Of a DNA stretch of 64,000 bases, positions 16,540 to 25,050 are shown piece by piece; the stretch's first letter is position 1, and each line of letters opens with the position of its first letter. The position numbers and the translations under genes are program-made. Origin of the DNA: Biomaibacter acetigenes (GTDB lineage: Bacteria; Bacillota; Thermosediminibacteria; Thermosediminibacterales; Tepidanaerobacteraceae); contig NZ_CP033169.1 in the NCBI RefSeq assembly GCF_003691585.1, forward strand, positions 496,001 through 560,000. The letters are read 5' to 3'. A model generated the notes under the pieces. That model saw only the letters and a list, made by a program, of their open reading frames with translations, searched no databases and was not told where the DNA came from.

Positions 16540-17301
16540 TTATTTAAAAGCAGCATTGCTGGAATAATTGCTGGAGTAATAGTTTAAAGCTTTGATCCAT
16601 GCCTTTTGCTCTTCGCCCTTGGGCTCATCGGAAAAGCGATAGTCGAGCTTGTGGAAGAAAAGTTCGAAGTCCTGTTTTATATTTTCCAGGCGTCTAATCA
16701 TGTCACCGGTGAGAAAATCCAGGGAAGCAGAATCAGAACAGAGTTCAAGTACTTGAACAAAATGTTTTCTGCACAATCCATCTGATTGAATATATTTTGT
16801 TCTAAAATCCGGTTCATTCTGTAGTAACTTTACGAATACCATGGCGGCAAAAATGGAAAAATCCCGGCTGGTTTTGCAAAACTTGCATTCAATGTTTTTA
16901 TCGAATTGACGGGTGATCACTTTTTTAATCTTTTTTTGTATTATGCTTTTTGAAGCCCCAGATAAAATATTAATAATGGGATTTTTAAACCTCGATTTCA
17001 ATTTGAAAAAACCGCCGGGATTAATGTTTTTCTTCATTTCTTTTAATTTATTTATATCATTATTTACCAGGAATTGAAAGGTTATAGATAGGAAATTATC
17101 TCCCAGGGTGCGGAGCGTTTCTGCATGGATGTCACAAATGGCGGGGTTTTTTGCCAGGATTTCCAGTGTGGAAATGTCATGATAGTTCTCTGTAAAAAAC
17201 CACCACAAGGATTTTTCCATGGAATTTTTGACTACATTGCATATGGGGCAGCCTTTCTGCTCCAGTGCTTCTTTTATTTCGTATTCCATCATTTCAAACA
17301 C
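16540..17301 (-). CDS. DUF6062 family protein under fluoride control
   Basis: A 253-residue protein matching the DUF6062 family. Visible are paired Cys/His motifs: CPIC at residues about 18-21, CDIH near 75, a Cys pair KFCKTS near 145 and LCRKH near 180. This suggests a structural metal site or two pseudo-symmetric halves. The middle is Lys-rich and helical. There are no signal or membrane segments, so it should be cytoplasmic. The ATG at 17301 lies about 45 bases after fluoride riboswitch 4, which it alone follows. No function is known for the family; the riboswitch gives the only clue. Confidence 0.75.
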   Translation of the reverse strand: MFEMMEYEIKEALEQKGCPICNVVKNSMEKSLWWFFTENYHDISTLEILAKNPAICDIHAETLRTLGDNFLSITFQFLVNNDINKLKEMKKNINPGGFFKLKSRFKNPIINILSGASKSIIQKKIKKVITRQFDKNIECKFCKTSRDFSIFAAMVFVKLLQNEPDFRTKYIQSDGLCRKHFVQVLELCSDSASLDFLTGDMIRRLENIKQDFELFFHKLDYRFSDEPKGEEQKAWIKALNYYSSNYSSNAAFK

Positions 17302-17343
17302 CTCGAAAGTTAAAATGTAGGTTTTACTATTCCGGTTTAATCC

Positions 17344-17423
17344 AAAATTAAACAGCTCCTACCAGTAAAATAACATTGGTAGGAGCCATTAGCTTTCAGC
17401 ACAAGGGCGAGCCCCATCGCCTG
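17344..17423 (-). ncRNA. Fluoride riboswitch 4 (crcB motif) with terminator
   Basis: The minus-strand leader reads CAGGCGATGGGGCTCGCC, then TTGTGC, TGAAA, GCTAATGGCTCCTACC. The GGGGCT loop can pair with GGCTCC, and the same strand pairs with GGTAGGAGCT to form a terminator ahead of a T-rich stretch. It precedes the DUF6062 gene. Confidence 0.9.
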
Positions 17424-17451
17424 ATAGAAACCATTCATCGGTTTGGTTAAT

Positions 17452-17480
17452 ATTATACTTGTTTTTTTCAGTAAAGTAAA
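17452..17480 (-). promoter_or_regulatory. Promoter for fluoride riboswitch 4
   Basis: A perfect TATAAT on the minus strand (17457-17452) with a weak -35 TTTACT (17480-17475) at 17-base spacing. It is divergent from the promoter of riboswitch 5. Confidence 0.55.
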
Positions 17481-17490
17481 CAAATTATTG

Positions 17491-17519
17491 TTGCAGTATT
17501 GTTAAAATAACTGTATAAT
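17491..17519 (+). promoter_or_regulatory. Promoter for fluoride riboswitch 5
   Basis: TTGCAG at 17491-17496 and TATAAT at 17514-17519 with 17-base spacing, about 16 bases before the aptamer. Confidence 0.65.
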
Positions 17520-17534
17520 AAAATCATCTTATAT

Positions 17535-17610
17535 GAGGTGATGGAGCTCACCTGAAATGCCTTGGCTGATAGCTCCTGCAATCCATCGGTATTGCAGGAG
17601 CTTTAATTTT
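17535..17610 (+). ncRNA. Fluoride riboswitch 5 (crcB motif) with terminator
   Basis: The plus-strand leader reads AGGTGATGGAGCTCACCT, GAAATGCC, TT, GGCTGATAGCTCCTGC. GGAGCT can pair with AGCTCC. AGCTCCTGCAAT pairs with ATTGCAGGAGCT to form a terminator followed by TTAATTTT. It lies 47 bases before the moxR start. Confidence 0.93.
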
Positions 17611-17656
17611 GATAAAATCACCGGAGAAAAGAAAATTTACATTGGGGGTCTTATAA

Positions 17657-18622
17657 ATGGATTTTGCGGATTTCTCGAAGAAAGTAGACCGCATAAGGCA
17701 AAATGCGGCTACTGTGATGGTTGGGAGGGAAAAGACGATGGAGCTTATTTTGACGGCTCTGCTGGCCGGAGGGCACGTGCTGCTGGAGGATGTACCCGGC
17801 GTCGGCAAGACCATGATGGCAAAAACCATAGCTAAATGCCTGGATTTAAAATTCGGAAGGATTCAATTTACGCCGGACCTTATGCCTTCCGATGTCCTGG
17901 GGGTTAATGTCTATAATCAGAAGGAGGCGGAGTTTGAATTCAGGCCGGGCCCCATCATGACGAATATCCTGCTGGCCGATGAAATAAACAGGGCCACGCC
18001 GAAAACTCAGTCCAGCCTGCTGGAGGCCATGGAAGAAAAGCAGTTTACCGTTGAAGGTGTTACAAGAGTGCTGGAAATGCCCTTTATGGTCATAGCCACC
18101 CAGAACCCCATTGAAATGGAGGGAACCTTTCCCCTGCCTGAAGCCCAGATGGACAGGTTTCTGATGAGAATCGACATGGGATATCCGTCGCTGGAAGAAG
18201 AGCGGGAGATTATACATCGTTTTGGAGAAAAAAATCCCTTGCATGAGATTGAGCCCGCTGTTGGCAGAGAAGATATTTTAGAGATGCAAAACCATATAAA
18301 TGGAATCTATATGGATAGAGCCGTAGAAGATTACCTTTTGAATATTGTGCGGGAAACAAGGGCCCATGTTTCGATGAGATTGGGCGCAAGCCCCAGGGCT
18401 TCGCTCTATCTTTACAGAAGTGCCAGAGCGCTGGCTGCGGTGAGGGGAAGAACTTATGTAATTCCCGATGATATAAAAGACCTGACGGTTCCGGTATTGA
18501 GCCACCGAATAGTCCTTACATCCAGAAATCTGCTGGAGGATGTAAGACCCGAACAGGTGATTCTGGATATTTTGAATAAAGTGCCGGTGCCGGTGGAAAA
18601 TCTGGAGGAATGGGGCAGGTAA
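17657..18622 (+). CDS. MoxR-type AAA+ ATPase
   Basis: A 321-residue MoxR-family AAA+ chaperone-like ATPase. Walker A is in VPGVGKTMMAK (near residue 46), Walker B in LLADEINRA (near 110), with sensor region IATQNPIEMEGT and a C-terminal lid domain. MoxR ATPases usually act with a VWA- or DUF58-containing partner to mature or remodel protein complexes. The next gene, one base after the stop, is DUF58, as expected. This operon is the target of fluoride riboswitch 5, an unusual regulatory setting for moxR genes. Confidence 0.93.
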   Translation: MDFADFSKKVDRIRQNAATVMVGREKTMELILTALLAGGHVLLEDVPGVGKTMMAKTIAKCLDLKFGRIQFTPDLMPSDVLGVNVYNQKEAEFEFRPGPIMTNILLADEINRATPKTQSSLLEAMEEKQFTVEGVTRVLEMPFMVIATQNPIEMEGTFPLPEAQMDRFLMRIDMGYPSLEEEREIIHRFGEKNPLHEIEPAVGREDILEMQNHINGIYMDRAVEDYLLNIVRETRAHVSMRLGASPRASLYLYRSARALAAVRGRTYVIPDDIKDLTVPVLSHRIVLTSRNLLEDVRPEQVILDILNKVPVPVENLEEWGR

Positions 18623-18623
18623 T

Positions 18624-19793
18624 ATGCTGGGGGTATTGATTTTAATATCGATATTGCTGGCCGTCGGAGTTTCACTCCTGTGGGGCCGCTGCAGCTTTGC
18701 GGGATTGAATTTCTCTCACCGCCTGAGCAGGGAATGTGCTTTTTTTGGCGAACGGCTGGAGTATTCTCAGGAGATAACGAACAACAAACTGCTTCCGCAG
18801 CCGTGGCTTATGGTTGAAACGGAAGTACCCTCTGACGTCGGGTTTTTAAAGGGCAGGCCTTCGGCTCATTATAAGGTAAAGAAGCGGATGCTTTCGGCGC
18901 TTTTTTCGGCGATGTGGTATGAAAAAATAACCAAAAAATATCCGATTTTGTGCGAAAACAGGGGATATTATTTCTTCGGCCCCACCAGGATTTTATCCGG
19001 AGACATTTTTGGATTTGTTAAAATAAGCATGATCAATAATGTTCTGGTGAAACTCGTGGTCTATCCCCGCATACTGGATGTAAAGACGGAAAGCGGCGAA
19101 AATTACAGCCCGGCGGGAAGCCTCGTCAAAAAAAGTTTTGTCTTCAAAGATTCCTACAATGTATCCGGAACGAGGGATTATGTGCCGGGAGACAGTATAA
19201 AGAGCATAGACTGGAAAGCTTCCGCAAGGACGGCAAGATTGATAGTAAGGGAGTATGACGCAAGTTTTAACAGAAAGGCCGCGGTGTTTTTAAATATAAA
19301 TACGTATCAGTTTCCATGGGAAGGAATAGACGTAAACCTGCTGGAGCTTTCCATAATGACCGCAGCCTCGGTTGTAAATAAGGCCGTATCGGAAGGGTTT
19401 GACGTCATGTTTCTCAGCAACGCCAGAGTAATGTCTGAAGATATGGATACCGAACTTACCACCTGCATACCCTACGGGAGGGGTATATCCCACCTGAAAG
19501 TAATTCTGGAAAGCCTCGCCCGCATGCATCCTTTCAGCATGATTGCCCTGGAAGATGTGATGTTAAAAGCATACTCAAGATTGAAACGCGATGAGAAGAT
19601 CATTTGCATTACCCCATATTTAAGCGAACGCATGACAGAATTGTTAAAATTCATGGCATTGAAAGGTATTGATATTACTCTCATTTTGACAGGCAATAAA
19701 GATAATAATGTAAAAGCTTTTGAAAGAATTAAAACATACAGGATAGCAGGGGAGGGAAACTGGCGTGAAATGGAGGAAATTAGACTGGTTTAA
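18624..19793 (+). CDS. DUF58 domain protein
   Basis: A 389-residue protein with an N-terminal hydrophobic segment, a beta-rich middle part and the DUF58 signature RDYVPGDSIKSIDWKASART followed by REYD. The C-terminal half has a VWA-like alpha/beta fold. DUF58 proteins are standard partners of MoxR ATPases. The start is ATG one base after the moxR stop; the end overlaps the next gene by 29 bases. It is membrane-anchored and likely presents a substrate or binding partner for the MoxR ATPase. Confidence 0.9.
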   Translation: MLGVLILISILLAVGVSLLWGRCSFAGLNFSHRLSRECAFFGERLEYSQEITNNKLLPQPWLMVETEVPSDVGFLKGRPSAHYKVKKRMLSALFSAMWYEKITKKYPILCENRGYYFFGPTRILSGDIFGFVKISMINNVLVKLVVYPRILDVKTESGENYSPAGSLVKKSFVFKDSYNVSGTRDYVPGDSIKSIDWKASARTARLIVREYDASFNRKAAVFLNINTYQFPWEGIDVNLLELSIMTAASVVNKAVSEGFDVMFLSNARVMSEDMDTELTTCIPYGRGISHLKVILESLARMHPFSMIALEDVMLKAYSRLKRDEKIICITPYLSERMTELLKFMALKGIDITLILTGNKDNNVKAFERIKTYRIAGEGNWREMEEIRLV

Positions 19794-21115
19794 TATAATA
19801 AAACAGTTTTTCATACTGGGGTTGGGCTACTCTCTTTTGCGAACAGGAATCATTATAATAGATTATTACAGGGTGCTCGGCAAAACGCCTTTGCCGCAGC
19901 CCGGGGAAATTGCGGTTTTAATAATTGCGGGAAAGCTATTTGAAAATGTGCATTCAAAGCTGGCAGGTGCAAATCAAAGACGGCTTATTTTTCTTTTTTG
20001 TATCCTGATTCTTACTCTGTACAGTTTATCGCCGGGACCCTTTTATTGAAGTTGATTTTTCGCGGATTATACGACTTGTGACAATATATCTGCCGTTTAT
20101 TTACGGCGCTTCCGTCAACAAAAGGATAGAACATTACGATATGTTGAACAGATTAAAGATTTATACTGCGCTTCTTATATTATTATCATTTTTTGTCAAA
20201 AGCGCGAAACTGTTTGAAGAATTATTGCCTGTGCTTTTCATGTATATGATTTTATCTCTGATAATCCTTGCTTTCTATAACATGGAACAGGTGGGGTCCA
20301 CAATGCCGGAAAATTATGCGGGTTCTATGAGAAAGAGATGGATCTGGCTATCTATTGCAGTTTCAATTCTGCTCTCCGCCGGAGCCGGGCTGATTTTTTC
20401 GGCGTATAATCCGCTTTGCGCTAAAAATGTTTTTATCATGTTCGGGTATTTTTATAATCGTTTTGTCGATGTCTTCATAAAAATTATAACGCCTGTTGCG
20501 GCTCCCATAATATATATTTTCGGATATATTATCAATATTTTAAAAAGATTTGTCAGGTACCAGGAGCCAGAGCCTGTCGAAGCAGATCCCGGCGGCGATT
20601 CAATATTTGCTCACGCGGAATATAAGGGTCTGCCTCCTTCTGTTACAACTTTTTTTAAAGCGATGGTGCTGGTTGGCGTCATAGCCGGATTTACCGCTGT
20701 GCTGGCACTGGTCTTGAAAAAATGGTTGTCCGCCCGGGCGGAGGATGTTGAAGAAATAAGGGAATCGGTGTTCGAGTGGAAGAATGTAAAGAAAAATATA
20801 ATGGAATCGATGAGATGCTTAACACATATGCGCCGGCCGAAAAAAGGAACAGTTGAGTTTTCCGACACCCCGGCATTCAGGGTGCGCAAGCTCTATGTAG
20901 ATTTGATGAGGAAAGTCGGGGAAAAAGGTTGCGTCCGGGAGCCGTCCCAGACGCCCCTGGAATTTATTCCTTTTATTGTAAATCTATATGGCGAAGGCTG
21001 TAAGACTTTGATTCAAACCATAACCCAGATATACATCAGGGCGAGGTATTACCCCGAGTCAATAACAAAGCAAGATGTGTTGGATGCCAGGGAAGCCTCC
21101 AAAAAACTGCCTTGA
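19765..21115 (+). CDS. DUF4129 membrane protein, split by a one-base frameshift
   Basis: Two adjacent frames encode one protein of about 450 residues. The first part (GTG at 19765 after GGGAGG) ends at 20049 in PGPFY, while the shifted frame reads FIEVDFSRIIRLV just before the second ORF at 20078. Removing one T from the TTTT run at 20041-20044 joins them. The joined protein has several membrane helices and a cytoplasmic C-terminal DUF4129 domain (RKLYVDLMRKVGEKG, REPSQTPLEFIP). It completes the MoxR-DUF58-DUF4129 module. A second domain such as transglutaminase is not seen. The shift may be a sequencing error or real inactivation. Confidence 0.75.
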
Positions 21116-21266
21116 GGCAAGCCTCAACTTTCATCGAGATACCTTGACACTTCAGTAATAAGCGCTTATTATGAGGATAGGTTTTTGATGTTTTAATTCC
21201 TAATAGACGCTTGACATATGGATTTGTTTAAACTATGATTTAATTACAAGCAATTTTTTGTAAAAT

Positions 21267-21478
21267 TAAAGAGGCAGGCAACCAAGGGAAACCGGTGAGA
21301 TTCCGGTGCGGTCGCGCCACTGTGAAGGGGAGTGACCCCACATGATGCCACTGGAGGAAATCCGGGAAGGCGTGGGGAAACTTTGAACCTGAGCCAGGAG
21401 ACCTGAGGCCTGTGGTAAAATTGCTCCCACGCAGGATGGGCAAGGCAATACCCCCTGATTTTCGGAGCAGGGGTTTTT
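21267..21478 (+). ncRNA. Cobalamin riboswitch with terminator
   Basis: Core cobalamin elements are present in order: AGGCAGGCAACCAAGGGAAA, CCGGTGAGATTCCGGTGCGG, the box GCGCCACTGTGA, and GAGCCAGGAGACCTG. A terminator follows: CCCCTG (21452-21457) pairs with CAGGGG (21468-21473), then TTTTT. It precedes the SLH/DUF4430 protein and ECF transporter genes, giving repression when cobalamin is plentiful. Confidence 0.95.
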
Positions 21479-21514
21479 ATTTTGCAGGGTTTCAAAGTTA
21501 GCCGATGAGTAAAG

Positions 21515-21577
21515 GCGGTCTTTTCACCCATCCATAAGGGAGAACCTTTGAAAGGAGGGGTGTAAAGGTCGCTTTTT
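21515..21577 (+). terminator. Second T-tailed hairpin in the cobalamin leader
   Basis: GCGGTCTTTTCACCC (21515-21529) pairs along almost its full length, counting G-U pairs, with GGGTGTAAAGGTCGC (21558-21572), followed by TTTTT. A small inner hairpin CCTTTGAAAGG lies in the loop. It is a second terminator-like structure between the riboswitch and the first gene. Confidence 0.6.
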
Positions 21578-21649
21578 AATTTATAAGTTGCAAATTCCCT
21601 TAAACAGGACGCCGTGGGCGGTAACATTAAAATCAAAGGGGGAAATTCC

Positions 21650-24229
21650 GTGACATTTAAGAGAATAAACCGGCAATTGATTTCCATTATACTTGCAACA
21701 TGCCTTTTAATAAGTATATTTGTGCCCTTTATTGTGGCCGGAAAAGCCCAGGCTGCGGAAAATCCAGCGACTCTCGCTTCAACAGAACTGGCAGATAAAG
21801 CTGTGCGATTCATTAATGATAAGTTCAAGGCAGGGGAAAACATCGACGGATACGCCGCCTATGTGTTGACGGCAGCAGGAGAGGACCTTACATCGACAGA
21901 ATGGGTGTACCAGGGTGCTACATTAAAGCAAAAAATTATTGCTTCCGTTGATGCCATCCGGGATATCGGTACGGTTTCAGGCGATGTATATTATCCAAAT
22001 ACAAAAACCGTTGCCCTGGACCTTTTGGCATTAAGTAAATGGCAGGAGACAGACAGAATAAATAAACTGGCGGATTTATTGATAAAAAAACATACCGACA
22101 AAGGCTTTGAAAACAGCGTATACAGCGATATGTGGGCATATATTGCGCTGGGCGAAGCCGGCAAGATAGGTGATCTCGATGCTGCGAAAGCCAAAAGCTA
22201 TATCCTCGGAAAACAGAGCAAAACAGGGGATGTGGCCGGTGCCTGGGGAGAGACCTGGGGCGATGCATTTTTCCCAGACTTTTTGTCCACCGCCCAGGCC
22301 ATACGAGCATTGACTTACCTCCCGGGAGCAGATAGCGACAGTGAGATAAAAAGTGCGATAGATAATGGTCTTGCCTATCTCAAAAAGTTTCAGCAATCCG
22401 ACGGTAGCATCTATGTTACGGCACCATGGCCTGATGACCCGGTGGTGGACACATCGGAGGTAATTATTACCTTAAAGAAATTGGGGCAGGATCCGGCTTC
22501 CTGGAAAAACAGCCAGGGGCTTTCACCTGTGGACTACATGCTGAAAAACGCCCTGAACGTCGATGGAAGTTTTGGCCCCATGAAGAATGTTTTCGGTGCT
22601 GCCGAAGCCTTAAGCGCATTTCTCGTGATTGATGGCGAGGGTGGTTCCGGAGGAACAACTCCATCTGTACCGGTACTTCAGGAAATCAATGTTGACATAG
22701 CGGTGGTAGGCAAAGACGGTGATTTGCTTTTCGGACCGGATACCGTAATATTATCACCTGACGACAGATGGGGTCTGACGGCTCTGGGAGCTCTGGATGC
22801 GACCGGCCTTGACTATGTAGATGACGACGGTTTTGTAAAGAGCGTCGAAGGCCAGGCAAACAGCGGCATGAACGGATGGATGTATAAAGTCAACGGTAGG
22901 GTGCCGAAAGTATTAGCTTCTGAAAAGGCGGTAGAAGACGGGGATGAAGTCATCTGGTGGTACAGCACTGACTATAGCTCCAGTGGTCCTACATGGGGGA
23001 GTCTATTGGACAAAAATGGTGCTGTACTTTCTCAAGATAGTGTCCCCCAGGATTTAAAAGAACAGAACAATAGCCTTCCCACATCTTTGCAGGCCTCGGG
23101 CGAAGCTCTGGATGTGCTCGGAGATATCCAAAGAAAACTCGGGATAAAGCAGGATGATAATTTACCTCTGGCTGAAATAAGGAATAAAACAGTAGTTGTT
23201 GTAGGAAGAGATAAATCGTGGACGCTGGATGAGATCAAAGTCCTGAAAAAGCAGCTTAAGGATAACAGTGTCAATGTTTCGAAAGATGTGGCATCAGATA
23301 AGGGTGCGATCATCGCTGATGAAAAGGGAGAAGTAGCCCTGGCCGTACCTGAAGGAGCATTGAAAAAGGACGTTAAAATCACCGTGAAAGAGACAGGTTT
23401 TAACTCTCAAGGTTATTCCAGTGGTGCAAAGGCATTGCCGCAAGGTTTCCTACCCGTAACCGATGTTTATAGCTTTGGTCCAGACGGCACAACTTTTAAC
23501 ACACCGGTGACCGTTACTCTGAAGATAGCTCCGACACCCCTTATAAATCCCGATAATATAAGTATGGTATGGTTTGATGAAAAGAACGGAAAATGGGTGG
23601 CAGTTCCGGCGGTGGTTGATGTTTCCAACAATATAGTCATAGCCAGGGTAAAGCACTTTTCGGATTTTGCAGTAGCAGCTAAGGAAAGCAGGAAGGATTT
23701 TGCAGATATCGATGATTCCCATGCCTGGGCAAAGGATAATATAGAACTCCTGGCAGGAGCCGGCATATTGAACGGCATCGACGGCACCCACTTTGAGCCG
23801 CAAAGGGCGGTTACTCGGGCCGAATTTGTGAGCATGCTGGCCAGGGCTCTGAACCTCGACACAAAGATAGCCGGTAATACAGTATTTAAAGATGTAAAGG
23901 CCGACGTATGGTATGCCGGCGCTATCCAGACCGTGTCCGGCAAAAACATCATAACAGGCTATGAAGACGGCACTTTCAGGCCGAATAACACCATAACCAG
24001 ACAGGAAATGGCGGTGATTTTAACCCGAGCGCTGAAGCTTCTCCCGGCCGATAAGGCTTATGATTTTAAAGACTTAAATAAGATTTCCTCCTGGAGCAAA
24101 GACAGTGTATATTCCGCCGTATCTTACGGCCTTTTGAAAGGATTTCAAGACGGGACTTTTAAGCCTGCCGATGCGGCAAGCCGTGCCCAGTGTGCGGTGA
24201 TAATCTATAGGATATTGACCAGCGATTAA
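21650..24229 (+). CDS. SLH-anchored intrinsic-factor-like cobalamin-binding protein (predicted)
   Basis: About 859 residues from the GTG at 21650 (AAAGGGGG upstream). Domains in order: signal peptide ending near AQAAE (about 38); alpha/alpha-toroid repeats of the prenyltransferase or terpenoid-cyclase type (about 45-330; for example YLKKFQQSDGSIYVTAPW); a DUF4430 domain (about 340-455) with GMNGWMYKVNG and DEVIWWYS; a ZU5-like beta domain (about 540-670); and three SLH repeats at the C terminus that bind the cell wall. The toroid-plus-DUF4430 order is that of mammalian intrinsic factor and transcobalamin. Being first behind a cobalamin riboswitch and ahead of an ECF importer, it is probably a surface corrinoid-capture protein. 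Ligand binding is inferred, not shown. Confidence 0.88.
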   Translation: MTFKRINRQLISIILATCLLISIFVPFIVAGKAQAAENPATLASTELADKAVRFINDKFKAGENIDGYAAYVLTAAGEDLTSTEWVYQGATLKQKIIASVDAIRDIGTVSGDVYYPNTKTVALDLLALSKWQETDRINKLADLLIKKHTDKGFENSVYSDMWAYIALGEAGKIGDLDAAKAKSYILGKQSKTGDVAGAWGETWGDAFFPDFLSTAQAIRALTYLPGADSDSEIKSAIDNGLAYLKKFQQSDGSIYVTAPWPDDPVVDTSEVIITLKKLGQDPASWKNSQGLSPVDYMLKNALNVDGSFGPMKNVFGAAEALSAFLVIDGEGGSGGTTPSVPVLQEINVDIAVVGKDGDLLFGPDTVILSPDDRWGLTALGALDATGLDYVDDDGFVKSVEGQANSGMNGWMYKVNGRVPKVLASEKAVEDGDEVIWWYSTDYSSSGPTWGSLLDKNGAVLSQDSVPQDLKEQNNSLPTSLQASGEALDVLGDIQRKLGIKQDDNLPLAEIRNKTVVVVGRDKSWTLDEIKVLKKQLKDNSVNVSKDVASDKGAIIADEKGEVALAVPEGALKKDVKITVKETGFNSQGYSSGAKALPQGFLPVTDVYSFGPDGTTFNTPVTVTLKIAPTPLINPDNISMVWFDEKNGKWVAVPAVVDVSNNIVIARVKHFSDFAVAAKESRKDFADIDDSHAWAKDNIELLAGAGILNGIDGTHFEPQRAVTRAEFVSMLARALNLDTKIAGNTVFKDVKADVWYAGAIQTVSGKNIITGYEDGTFRPNNTITRQEMAVILTRALKLLPADKAYDFKDLNKISSWSKDSVYSAVSYGLLKGFQDGTFKPADAASRAQCAVIIYRILTSD

Positions 24230-24251
24230 TAAATAAAAGTTGGCGAATGAT

Positions 24252-25022
24252 ATGAAAAAGGCTGTATATGTGCTAATAGGGTTGGTTTTACTGCTGGGTT
24301 TGTTCGGCCCTATGATCTTGTCCCATTATAAAGCCCCTGACAATAATAATCCGACGCAAATAGTGGATACTGATAAAGGTGCTCCCGGAGATGCTTCAGG
24401 GGACACATCTTTAGATGTGCCGAAAAGTAGTGAAGGTAGTAAACTCCCGGATGCTACATCTAGAAAAAATTCTCAAAGTATAGCAAAGGAAAATGAATCA
24501 AACGCAGACAAGAATCAGGGGCCGCAAGAGAAGAAATCCGACGCTGGAAATGTTGCGACCTCGGTAAACAATAAGGCTGGAGGGAATGCAAAAGCTTACG
24601 ACGGCAATGCAAAACCTTCCGACGGGGAAAGTAAACAAGAATCAGTCGCAAATAATAACACCACAAACACTCAACAGGATTCCGGTTCCCTCAAGGTAGA
24701 TGTGGCAGTGGTCGGTAAGGGCGGCAAAATCATCTTCGGACCGAAGACGGTAAGCATTGCCAAAGACAACCGATGGGGGTTTACTCCCCTGGGTGCTCTG
24801 GAAGCCACAGGATTAAAATATGATGCAGGCTCTCCTTTCAATGGTTTTGTGAAAAGCATCGAGGATATGAAAAATGAAGGAATGCAGGGCTGGATGTACA
24901 AGGTAAATGACCAGGTGCCCATGGTAGGGGCTGCCGACAAGGAGCTTAATGCCGGCGACAAGGTCATCTGGTGGTACAGTGAAGGTCTGGATAAGCCGTC
25001 GCCGACATGGGACAAATTATAA
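24252..25022 (+). CDS. Membrane-anchored DUF4430 protein, predicted corrinoid-binding
   Basis: About 256 residues. An N-terminal hydrophobic helix (about 3-22) acts as an uncleaved anchor or signal. A low-complexity Asn/Ser/Lys/Asp linker of about 120 residues follows, then a C-terminal DUF4430 domain (about 150-256) with GMQGWMYKVNDQVP and DKVIWWYS, closely like the DUF4430 of the upstream protein. There is no lipobox. The long linker would let the domain reach through the wall and hand ligand from the SLH protein to the ECF importer. The gene lies 22 bases after the SLH gene, in the cobalamin operon. The start is ATG 24252 or TTG 24240. Confidence 0.82.
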   Translation: MKKAVYVLIGLVLLLGLFGPMILSHYKAPDNNNPTQIVDTDKGAPGDASGDTSLDVPKSSEGSKLPDATSRKNSQSIAKENESNADKNQGPQEKKSDAGNVATSVNNKAGGNAKAYDGNAKPSDGESKQESVANNNTTNTQQDSGSLKVDVAVVGKGGKIIFGPKTVSIAKDNRWGFTPLGALEATGLKYDAGSPFNGFVKSIEDMKNEGMQGWMYKVNDQVPMVGAADKELNAGDKVIWWYSEGLDKPSPTWDKL

Positions 25023-25050
25023 GATTATTATAAGGAAAGCGGTAGTTTGT

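Noticed and set aside
21244-21843. Long minus-strand ORF across the cobalamin leader
   Set aside because: It runs antisense to a clear riboswitch and signal peptide region, with a composition unlike a protein; a shadow frame.
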